DNA of 64,000 bases from Cyrtodaria siliqua. Lineage: Eukaryota; Mollusca; Bivalvia; Adapedonta; Hiatellidae. The stretch's first letter is position 1. Each line of letters opens with the position of its first letter. The stretch is from the NCBI GenBank assembly GCA_037043455.1, contig JAWPHD010001419.1, positions 124,001 to 188,000 on the forward strand, read 5' to 3'. A program made the translations under genes and the position numbers. The notes under the pieces were generated by a model. It had not been told where the DNA came from. It was given only the letters and a program-made list of their open reading frames with translations, and made no database searches. Shown here one piece after another: positions 55,531 to 64,000 of the stretch.

Positions 55531-55883
55531 GCAATCCGAAGATGGTTTGTAAAAACAATGGTTGCAGCTAGTTAGAGAAAGGAAGATACTGTGTTGTTGG
55601 AGACTTTTTTTTTGTTAATCACGGTTCATTTTATAACATGAAATGCAAATTTAATGTAAAGAGATTACACAAATATGCATCCTAATATTGCTCACCAGCT
55701 CGAGTCAAACGCGAATTCTACCAATAATGAAACTTTGAAAGGATAACGTTTAGTGTGCTATGCGTTGTTTTAGTCAATTTTCCGAAAGGAGAGGTCTAAT
55801 GTAGCCAGGTATCATACAGTTAATAGAAACATTATAACAATATACAGCAAAAATTCCCGAGTTGCGTTTCTAGTTTCGTTTAG
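55505..55883 (-). mobile_element. MITE family A, truncated, abutting the mariner relic
   Basis: Reverse-orientation copy: CCCTTAATTCCAAGTAATAT, GATGGTTTGTAAAAACAATG, CTCGAGTCAAACGCGAATTC, ATGTAGCCAGGTATCATACA, AAAAATTCCCGAGTTGCGTT and a terminal TTTCGTTTAG followed by TA. The left terminal 70 bp of a complete copy are absent; in their place the mariner relic begins. Confidence 0.75.
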
Positions 55884-55904
55884 TAAAGAATATGTAAATA
55901 AATA

Positions 55905-56105
55905 CTGAAAGGGGATCCCTGGGAAGCAACAAATACAAACAAGAGATAAAAGTAACAGGCTCGTTTTATTGTCTGTTCATGAGATGTAATGTCGAGTGCA
56001 ACACCTCTCACGCCTCCCAGCACCGGCTTATGCGATATTCGACTTTAAAGTCACGAAGATTGGGATTGATGATCCCAAAGGACCAGTAAGTCATAACACT
56101 GCTGA
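55905..56105 (-). repeat. Dispersed repeat C, copy 2
   Basis: CTCATGAGATGTAATGTC-like, GCAACACCTCTCACGCCTCC, CAGCACCGGCTTATGCGATA and TGATCCCAAAGGACCAGTAA are the complement of 32462-32665. Confidence 0.75.
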
Positions 56106-56474
56106 TTTGTAGTCCACACCAATCTCTACCCAGAATACATTCGTTCCTCATTTCTCTCTGTCAACGTCAAAGGAAGTAGGACGAACGGTTAGGTCACGTG
56201 ATTATTTAAAAAAATTATGACGATGTTTATAATAAATCCTTTTGCGTGATCTGCAAAGAGAAAATATAGACCTATATTAAATAATTTCAATTTTTATTTC
56301 TATGAGTTAATTTGTTTTACTAATTTTCTGCTATCGAGCTTCGGTTTGAAATGTTTACATATGCGTTTCGATTGAGGAGACCTAAGTAAGTATTGTTTTT
56401 GTAGTAAAATAGTCCCGATTAAAACTAAATTGTTTTCATGCATTACTTCAAATCTTGCAACATATAATTTGCAG
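56106..56474. other. Unassigned stretch
   Basis: No gene or repeat recognised. Confidence 0.4.
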
Positions 56475-56625
56475 ATATTCTGAAAATTATATTTACACAA
56501 GAAATAAATAAGTTTCAGGCAAACATATCCCAATTTAACAGGTTTTACGAAAATCTTGTAATTTAGTAGTTAGCAGAGTTAGCAAGGAACGATAACTCTG
56601 CGTGGAGATTGAGTCCACACAGCAC
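56475..56625. repeat. Copy of the helicase 5' flank
   Basis: TTCTGAAAATTATATTTACA, ATCTTGTAATTTAGTAGTTA and GCAGAGTTAGCAAGGAACGA followed by TAACTCTGCGTGGAGATTG parallel 10470-10620. A 9-bp perfect hairpin GCAGAGTTA/TAACTCTGC is intact here. Confidence 0.75.
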
Positions 56626-56644
56626 TAAACAAGCGCTAGTGTGA

Positions 56645-56825
56645 ATGTCAATAAATACTGAAAAGTGGATCACGTGGTAAGAACAAACAAAAACAAGAGA
56701 AAAAAGTAGCAGACTCGGTTTTGTTGAGTCTGTTCACTGGAGGTAATGTCGAGGGCAACACCTCTCACGGCTGCTTCTCACTAAGTATGTAATACATATC
56801 ACTAAGTATGTAATACATATCACTA
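56645..56825 (-). repeat. Dispersed repeat C, partial copy 3, with 21-bp repeat
   Basis: GTCTGTTCACTGGAGGTAAT and GGGCAACACCTCTCACGGCT match 55960-56010; it is followed by two and a half copies of CACTAAGTATGTAATACATA. Confidence 0.7.
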
Positions 56826-57345
56826 AAGATAGAGTGACATGACAACTAACTAGTCTTCAAATATTAATCGGGCCCAGAAAGCACACGGGTATATTTGGTA
56901 TCACTCCAAAGATAAGAGTATGATGTGAATGAAATTAACGTTCTTCTGCATCCTGCGTTCGACATTCAAACTCCGTCCTGTGGCATACATTCGAACCCAG
57001 TTCTGCGTTCTACTAAACTTCATTATAATTCTAAAAAGGTTTGTTTTATAACGAGTACAAGTCATCTTGGTCATGTCAATTCAAAAAAAAGGCTGATTTA
57101 TTGCAGCTACTCCGCTATACGTAGTGTGATCCTCTATACATAGTGTGATCTGTTGTTTTATGTTTTAATTTGTCCGAGACGTTCTTAATACAGTTTGCAA
57201 TAAGCGTAAAGTTATCAACAAGAGTATGAGAGTGGAGAGACAATCTTATTGCTCGTATTAAAAAAACTTGCAAGAGAAAAACAACACTGTCGGCCTGTAA
57301 CAATATTAAAGCGTTTTTATTTTGTTTGTTTTTTAGTAACGGACA
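56826..57345. other. Unassigned stretch
   Basis: No gene or repeat recognised. Confidence 0.4.
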
Positions 57346-57349
57346 TTTG

Positions 57350-57470
57350 AACAATAGCACTCTGCGGACTTGTCAAGGCGTTTGTGAAGCACTGTATAGA
57401 ACTACCACAAATAGACAAATTATTGGTATCCTTATCGGCACGAACTATGCACCTATTGTCGCAGATTGTT
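57350..57470 (+). pseudogene. Penelope-like reverse transcriptase scrap
   Basis: The plus frame contains TTTNRQIIGILIGTNYAPIV then ADC. This resembles the conserved (Q)xxGIPMGTNCAPLLADL block that I associate with Penelope-like reverse transcriptases. Only this block remains; right of it the 57498 array begins. Confidence 0.45.
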
Positions 57471-57497
57471 ATTATGCTCCTCATATAGTCGGCGCTT

Positions 57498-58180
57498 TGT
57501 CCGTCCGTCCGTCCGTCCGTCCGTCACACTTTTGTCCGGAGCATATCTTGAAAACTGCTAATTGGACTACAATGAAACTTCACACAATGATAGTGGGCAA
57601 TAAGAGGAAGTGCAGAGTGCAAGAAACGTAACTCTGATATTATTCAAATTAGAGTTATTGCCCTTTGTAATTTAACACTTATAATATTTGTCCATCCGTC
57701 ACACTTGTCCGGAGCATATCTTAAAAACTACTGATGGGACTACAATGAAACTTTACACAATAAACCGTAACTTGGTCATCTTTTAAATCGGAGTTACTGC
57801 TCTTTTGTAATTTTATACTAAGCATGTTTGTCCGGAGCATATCTTCAAAACTACTGATGGGACTGCAATGAAACTTCACACAATGATAGAGGCAATGAGA
57901 GGAAGTGCAGCGTGCAAGAACTATAACTATGTCACCATTCAAATTAGAGTTATTGCCCTTTGCAATTCTATACTTAGAATTTTTGTCGGGTGCATATCTT
58001 CAAAACTACTGATGAAACTGCAATGCAACTTCACACAATGATAGAGGGCAATGACAGAAAGTGCAGAGTGCAAGAACTCTAACTCTGTCTTCATTCTAAT
58101 TAGAGTTATTGTCCTTTGTAATTGTATACTTAGATTGTTTATCCGGAGAATAAACTACTAACGGAACTACAAATTGAAAA
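57498..58180 (+). repeat. (GTCC)n-led tandem array, about 150-bp unit
   Basis: (GTCC)n at 57498-57524, then units starting TCCGGAGCATATCTTGAAAA at about 57535, 57708, 57830, 57984 and 58140, each with GGACTACAATGAAACTTCAC, GCAATGAGAGGAAGTGCAGA and AAATTAGAGTTATTGCCCTT. Spacing varies between 122 and 173. The array ends near TTCCATCGGTTCTACCGATT (58227). Confidence 0.9.
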
Positions 58181-58259
58181 CTGCTAGGTGATACAAGGTC
58201 ATATGGTAAGTTAAGGATACATTTCGGGGAGCATTCCATCGGTTCTACCGATTTTCTTG

Positions 58260-58770
58260 TTTCTATTGCTATGAAAGAGATTCCATGGTGAATCTTTCGC
58301 CAGATACTCAGTCAGATGACACCGAAGCCTTTAATAACACCTCTCGATATCTAGATAACGTATTGAATATTGATAACCCTTCTTTTCTACTATGGTAAAT
58401 ACTATCCATCCTTAAAAAAGTCAACTGAACAGCCTATCATTTCTTATACCGTCGCTTCCTTTCTCGATTTACATCTCTCTATAGAAAGTGGAGAAAAAAA
58501 TACGCACAATCTACAACTGTTACAAGAGAGATGATTTAACTGTTGACATTGTAAATTATCCCAACATATACGGGGATGTTCCCTGATCATCCTCTTTTTG
58601 GGGTTTATGTTTCTCAACTTATTCATTTTCTAGAGAGATTGTAGTCCAGTTGAGGACAGTTTACATTTACCAATAAACTTCAGAAAACCTTTGCAACATT
58701 TTATTTTGGTAACCCTGATATTTTCGTTTGAAAGGTACACATAATTTTAGAACTGTTCTACGACAAAGAC
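58260..58770. other. Unassigned stretch
   Basis: No gene or repeat recognised. Confidence 0.4.
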
Positions 58771-58774
58771 GACC

Positions 58775-58965
58775 ACAATATGAAATCTATGGTGACGTGA
58801 TTTACAACTTCGTAAGATCCTTGGTCGAGATCATATATCCATTACTGACTTGATAAAATGTTTATCAAAAGAGGTTATGACCCTATCATTTTGCAACGCA
58901 GTGCAAGTTTAGTGGTTGAACCATTTGCAGTTGCCCCTACGCTATGCTTTCCTCTTTGACTCTTT
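58775..58965 (+). pseudogene. Decayed coding repeat, copy 2
   Basis: TATGAAATCTATGGTGACGT, ACTTCGTAAGATCCTTGGTC, AAAAGAGGTTATGACCCTAT, GTGGTTGAACCATTTGCAGT and CTATGCTTTCCTCTTTGA parallel the complement of 24850-25085. Translation blocks are in different frames. Family not identified. Confidence 0.45.
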
Positions 58966-61664
58966 GACAGATAGTGGACCCTAAGATGACGTCTACCAAA
59001 ATCCTGAATGGGGTAGTAACGTTAACTGACCGTTCCATTGTGGTATTTCCATTGTTAAAGTTCTCCGGCCATGTTTTGTTTCATGAACATGTTTATGTTT
59101 ATTTAAATCGAAATCAATACACGGCAATAGCTATTTACAATTCACACATTGCAATATCTGTGAAAAACGAGAATAAGATTTTATTTGATGACGTAGAAAA
59201 CTTTGAACAGGTAAATTAATCCACAGGTAATGTATTTTTCAATTATCTGGCAATAGTTGTGCAGCTATACAATTCAGATTTACCTCATTTTCCCGTGCAG
59301 TCGCGCAGTGGTAAAAGTAGTAGATACGTCATGCAAATAATACTTATGGCGTTCACAAGTTAACAGAAGACGGGCAACAAGCGACATATGAGCCTTCGAC
59401 TCAGTTGAGCTTGATACCCAGTTCTTCAGTAATTAGAAGTAATATACTCATGCACTTAACGGTAATAGAATATGGAAAACAAATAATGAAAACACGAACC
59501 TTGCTTAATGAAAACACTTATATTTAAAGAGTAAAACATTACAAATATATAAATAATCATATTTTAGTCAAAACGGTATGCACAATAAACTAACAATAAA
59601 CAACTTGCATGTAGAGGTAATTTAAGGCAAAATCAACAGCACGCATCCATCCAAAACATACATTTACACCACTTCTACGATTTAACACGTGGACGCACGC
59701 ACGCAGGCATGCACGAACTCACGCACTCAAAGTTACACATTATCGCTCGCTCCTACTATTTTTTAAAAACATGCAAATATACAGTGGAGCCTGAAACAAT
59801 TATTTGGTTTGTTCGCGTGTAAAGGTCAAACATGATCAGTATCTCTTGAAAACGTAAAGTCCGAGACATCAAAATCACAAACGTGTTGACACAATGGTTA
59901 TGGTAATGAAACAGTTTTATTATATACTTCCCAGTGAAATAGTGGTTTGTATGGTTTGAATATATTCTCATTGTTTATATTTTCAAAATGAGAATATAAG
60001 AATATAAGAACTTATACACTAAAGCAAATTGCTAAGTACCAACCTAAGAATATGTCAATAATATTCTCACTGTTTTGTGTATTTTGAGCTTGATTTGAGA
60101 CATACGGTTAAACAGCAAAATAACGAGTGTAAATCGTCTGCTCTGATGAACATATTTTAAAACTTTTAAGTCAATGTGTTTTCTTAGAAATAAGTTATAA
60201 CACTTATACAACTGGGTATATAGGATTTTATTAAGTACTAATTCAGCTTTCGATGTTCCTAATTCTAAAATATGCCAGTTAAAATTATTTTGACATCCTA
60301 TTTTACTAGCATTACCATTACAAATGCGTTTGCAAAAGAAATTTTCGAAATATTTAATGTAAACGCTGAATTACAGTTACTTGAATTTCAAACAATATTC
60401 AATTTAAAGGGAGGTAATTTAAGACTATCCATATTTCATTTTTTTATAGACGGAAAATCTGCGATAAATGGGTCAAATTTTTATGTTTGTTTCTATTATT
60501 TCATACCAATTTTAAGAATGTTATATCTTTAAGCGATCTTTGACTCATGTTATGTGTTTTATCAGTACATTTCATGTTTTCATATAAAGGGAGGGTAACT
60601 CTCAAAAGATGTAACAATTTAAACAAAAAATAAATGTTTTACAAACTATGGGTCAAAACAAAATACTTATCATATATCTATTCTAAAATACATTTAAAAT
60701 AAGAAAATTAGTATTCAGTATATTCTCACTGCCGGAAAAAATGGAAATACTTCTTCTACATTTGCTTATAACAGTCATAATTCAAAGTTTAGAACTATAT
60801 TCTACGCGCACTAAATATATGTAAATCGTCTCACGCGCTGGCGTTACTATATTTATCCGCGAATACGTTAAAGGGGAACTGTCGTAACGAAACGTATTTT
60901 CTGTTTGAAACAGTTTGGAAGTGTTGCATGATAAAAAGTATATAATAAATAGAATATTTGTTGGTTTGTCGTGAATAAAATATAAGTTTTCTCACTTCTC
61001 GATGAAAATAAATCCTATATTCACTCCAAACCAACAAATATCCTCTATATATTATAGAGAATGCATGTGTATGGATTGGCACAGACAAAAGATATATAAA
61101 TAAACCATATCATATTCACGTAGCTTCAGTGAGAATAAAGATGCAACTATTGGCATAGACAAGAATCGCGTACTCACCCTTAATTACCTAGCACAGTAAA
61201 CATGGTAAATATAGGGATAACTGTACTGACATTTTGAATTTTGCGACGGTATATCAAACGTTTAATGGTTGCATATTTTGTTTAATGGCGACGCCTCGGT
61301 CAACATTATTTTCCTCAGGTTGGCAATATCCACTGTCACTCTCAATGAGATGCAATATGTATGCAGCGTGATCGTATTTGCATGTATAGTTGATGTGATG
61401 TGAAGGACACTTATTTCAAAATAATATGGAAGCAAATATAGTTGCTTGGTGAGTTTTTTGATGCAGTTATAAACTGAAGATATACATAAAAGTGTGACTA
61501 AATTAATTTTAATCACTTTCTATTCGTATCAGATCAATATTTCATGTTGAATTTACACTCAATTTTCAATTCTTTGTTTGTTGTTCATTTAACTGAACTT
61601 ATCAAACCTAAACTTAAGTTTCTTTCCTACAGTGATGTAGACACACTTAAGTAAGATATTATTC
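58966..61664. other. Unassigned stretch of 2.7 kb
   Basis: AT-rich. Several ORFs of 70-86 codons on either strand show no motif, signal peptide pattern or conservation that I recognise. GCACGCACGCAGGCATGCAC near 59695 is a small simple repeat. No gene supported. Confidence 0.45.
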
Positions 61665-61665
61665 A

Positions 61666-62171
61666 TTACGTGGTCCGAATATTAACTTTTATACCCCATC
61701 AAACCCCTTCTTCAGAAAACGAAAACGGGGTATAAAATAAAACCTTAATTTCGGCTTTACAAGTTTGCATATTGTAACATTTAATAGGTAATTTTAAACA
61801 TGTCTTCTCTCCCATCGCTTAAAGGGACATATGGCAATCTTGAGTTTTTTATCAGGTATTATAACTAGTACAGGGATTTATTAATTCTGTATCATTTTGA
61901 CTTTAAAACTGCTCGCATATAAGTAAATAAAAAATTGAAAATCTATTTCCTTCATTATTCTACACATTTTTTAAATATATTATTGGTCCAATATTATCAA
62001 AAGTCAATAATATGTAAAAAAAAAATAGTTTGCTTTGAACTATTCTAACAATTAATATTAATGATTGAACGAATGCAAGTTACGAGAAAAACTAACGGGA
62101 AGCCGTGAGTTTTTAAAAAATCAAGATTGCCGTGTGTCCCTTTAATAGACTTAAGGCGGGACCACGTAATG
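61666..62171. mobile_element. CATTACGTGG inverted-repeat element, filled copy
   Basis: Ends CATTACGTGGTCC and GGACCACGTAATG; left part with ATACCCCATCAAACCCCTTC and the GGGGTAT hairpin partner parallels 23058-23391. It is enlarged by the TTAA element at 61823-62141. Confidence 0.85.
61823..62141. mobile_element. TTAA-type MITE nested in another MITE
   Basis: 319 bp with ends AGGGACATATGGCAATCTTG and complement CAAGATTGCCGTGTGTCCCT, flanked by TTAA (61819-61822, 62142-62145). The relative at 23361-23380 has CATCGCTTAATGGAATTAAG with a single TTAA at that position. TTAA targeting is characteristic of piggyBac-type transposases. Noncoding. Confidence 0.9.
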
Positions 62172-62195
62172 TGAATTGAGTGTGATGGTAAAATA

Positions 62196-62345
62196 AATGT
62201 ATTGCTTCTTGCTACGTCATACATCTTGAAAGTTATATTACATTCCAAACTTTGAAGTAAAACATGTTAATCACCAATAAACATTATAAAGAATACACTA
62301 TGGCAAATATCCATGTTGGGATATAACTTTGTTTCAGTATACACA
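62196..62345 (+). repeat. Dispersed repeat D, copy 2
   Basis: TGTATTGCTTCTTG, AAGTAAAACATGTTAATCAC, CAATAAACATTATA and TATAACTTTGTTTCAGTAT parallel 49378-49520. Confidence 0.65.
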
Positions 62346-62412
62346 AAGAGAAAGGAAAAACAACAACATAAGACACGATTGTCTTCTCTGATACTACAAT
62401 ACAATTAATACT

Positions 62413-62613
62413 GTGTTTATATTTGGCATGCGACTGTCTAAAATAAATACAGCACTTAGAAGCAAAGTTTTACAAACCAGAGAGTCACCAGGTACTTTTG
62501 AACATCTTATTAATAAATGCCATCTTATGACGAGGAAAAAGCTAAAACAACATTTATCTGCACTAATGCACGATTCGCCGTATGTTATACTCGAAAATTC
62601 TTTCGTAATGTAA
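62413..62613 (+). pseudogene. Possible LINE C-terminal scrap
   Basis: 66 codons with SPGTFEHLINKCHLMTRKKL: an E-H-x3-C arrangement with following basic residues that faintly resembles LINE C-terminal knuckles (HLF/LxxC). The first Cys pair is absent. It could equally be chance. Confidence 0.2.
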
Positions 62614-62765
62614 TATTTTGTTAATTTCATCAAACTATCTTGGTCGGTTCCTACACGTATTGGTTAGCGGAGGTCATTCTGGCATCATATTAGTCGAAGT
62701 ACATGTGTACAGTCACACACCATGCTTTTCTCGTGTCTTGTTCCCATGGTCATGGTCGAAGAAAG

Positions 62766-63809
62766 CTAAACTTTCTCATCTACCAAAAGTACTTTTCCCA
62801 TGGTACAATTTTCAGTGACAATTTCAGTGCTGGGATGAACACGATTAAGACGTCGATTGTAAAGAACGATATTGTAGAGGTCCATCTTCATGCTCTCCGC
62901 CTTCGCCCATAACTTTCTATTACAGGGAGAAAACATTCTAAGTAGCTGTATTCTGCTTTCAGTAAACCATAACACATATAGGAATGGATTAAGCAAGCAA
63001 TTTAAGAAGTTGAGGATATCGAGATACAATCGGAGTTCCGGTACACCGAATTTCAAATCACGTAAATGTAGTATGATTGCGACGTAAGCACATGTATTAA
63101 TTACCAGAACGAAAGAGGTAAGTAAGACGAATGATGTAGATTTATATCTTTTAAACGCATTGTTCATGGAATTTAACGGCACACCCTCATACCCGACACC
63201 CGATTTGCTTTTTACGATGGCAAATATTTTAGCGTAGCACACAAACGATACGGAAAAACAGAGAACAAGCATACTGCCGTGATAAACAAACGTTAATCTA
63301 TTACACGACCAAGGTACAGTAAACGCCAAGACGCTGTTGGTGTATACGCTGCAAAGTCCGAAACGGACAAAATAGAACAGGCATAGTTCGAGAAACCAAA
63401 ACGCAAACACTGTACGCCGAACTACCGATTGTGTTACGAGAGCTATATACTTCAGCGGCCAGTAGAATATAAACAGTCTCTCCATGGATATAATTGAAAC
63501 AGTTATATATGCTAGTTGTTGGACAAGGATTCCAAATACGTTTAGCTGTATGTTTGCTGCCGGATTGGGCACAAATCGGCGTATTGACGACGAAACCAGG
63601 ATAACGCAGTCTAGCACAAGCAATAACACGGATAGAAGTTTGGCTGCGTATGGCATTCTTTTTGTCCGACTCATGGCCACCATGGCTAGCAAGCATGGGC
63701 AAAGAAGTATCAGACTGATAATTCCAAGAAATGCATTCAAACTGACGTCATCAAATTCCATCGACAAGGAAGCGTTGGATGCCTTTACCAATTCTCTTGA
63801 ATCATTCAT
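62766..63809 (-). CDS. Rhodopsin-like (class A) GPCR, orphan
   Basis: Intact intronless 347-residue frame on the minus strand. The ATG at 63809 has A at -3 and is the first in frame. Seven hydrophobic segments lie at about 24-47, 57-76, 89-113, 130-153, 173-199, 224-248 and 258-282. Family marks: Asp67 in TM2, Glu110-Arg111-Leu112 at the end of TM3 (the DRY position), and Asn274-Pro275-x-x-Tyr278 in TM7. Sequons at Asn2 and Asn12 suit an extracellular N-terminus; the cytoplasmic tail is about 65 residues with Cys296 as a possible palmitoylation site. Missing or unusual: no Cys at the TM3 start (Asn86 there), no CWxP in TM6, no GN in TM1. By family it would sense a ligand at the plasma membrane and couple to G proteins. 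The ligand cannot be inferred; a peptide-type invertebrate receptor is a guess. Confidence 0.85.
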   Translation of the reverse strand: MNDSRELVKASNASLSMEFDDVSLNAFLGIISLILLCPCLLAMVAMSRTKRMPYAAKLLSVLLLVLDCVILVSSSIRRFVPNPAANIQLNVFGILVQQLAYITVSIISMERLFIFYWPLKYIALVTQSVVRRTVFAFWFLELCLFYFVRFGLCSVYTNSVLAFTVPWSCNRLTFVYHGSMLVLCFSVSFVCYAKIFAIVKSKSGVGYEGVPLNSMNNAFKRYKSTSFVLLTSFVLVINTCAYVAIILHLRDLKFGVPELRLYLDILNFLNCLLNPFLYVLWFTESRIQLLRMFSPCNRKLWAKAESMKMDLYNIVLYNRRLNRVHPSTEIVTENCTMGKVLLVDEKV

Positions 63810-64000
63810 TCTTTAGCTGTACAATTTAAGGTACAAGAGAATTGAAACTGCAAATCTAAATATTTGTTTTCCAGATCATTTGTATCCTTTGTTTTTTTTA
63901 GATGGATATGTCAATATGTCAGTGTGATCTAAACACAATAGCGTGTATTATAATTATAAGAAACCTTGTAAAATGATTCAAACCATGATATTCACAACTA
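63810..64000 (-). other. Upstream flank of the GPCR
   Basis: AT-rich 5' flank reaching the window edge. No TATA box or other promoter motif could be placed with confidence. Confidence 0.4.

Noticed and set aside
63301..63816. ORFs opposite and in other frames of the GPCR
   Set aside because: They are shadows of the GPCR reading frame, which alone shows family motifs.

Overview
The window looks like nuclear DNA of a marine bivalve or related lophotrochozoan. It is AT-rich, with spliced genes using GT-AG introns, tRNA-derived SINEs carrying a V-type central domain, a Tx1/L1-like LINE, DIRS-like tyrosine-recombinase retrotransposon remains, many short inverted-repeat elements, and tandem arrays ending in GTCC or GACGGACA runs that are common in molluscs. 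No bacterial, organellar or viral genome organisation is seen. The species assignment is inference.

Layout. 1-5482 (+): four or five exons of a gene whose C-terminal part resembles the DUF6589 family. It has a duplicated exon, an inserted TA-type MITE, a cluster of AGGTCA repeats and, in the last exon, a frameshift at a G run plus a TGA. 6203-10334 (-): a RecQ-type helicase in two exons with two frameshifts, convergent with the first gene. The two genes may be remains of one large DNA transposon (an Academ-like element with a helicase is my leading guess). 10.4-28.3 kb has no convincing gene: MITEs, a GATC-rich repeat family at 12.4-13.1 and 20.5-21.3 kb, perfect hairpins, a SINE inside a foldback element, minisatellites and an AATTTTGAA satellite. 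28.3-31.8 kb (+): a 5'-truncated, broken Tx1/L1-like LINE. 32-45 kb: foldback elements, a 166-bp duplication, a nested MITE, and a 353-bp dimeric satellite split by another MITE. 45.3-46.4 kb: the 3' end of a second LINE. 46.5-48.3 kb: a 320-bp satellite with regularly spaced CAAGATGGC motifs. 49 kb: a 24-bp minisatellite. 50.4-52.1 kb (-): DIRS-like RT/RNase H/recombinase remains split by a SINE with an 11-bp target duplication. 52.8-56.8 kb: MITEs and a mariner relic. 57.3-58.2 kb: a Penelope-like RT scrap and another satellite. 61.7-62.2 kb: a TTAA-type MITE nested in another MITE. 62766-63809 (-): an intact intronless rhodopsin-like GPCR, the only coding sequence here that looks undamaged.

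The main value of the window is as a record of transposition. Several insertions can be read directly because a second, unoccupied copy of the target lies in the same window: TA for the 2482-2964 MITE, TTAA for 61823-62141, AT for the 100-bp foldback at 12443-12542, and TA for the foldback elements at 38564-38916 and 42984-43553. Gene calls rest on motif recognition by eye; no database search was run.
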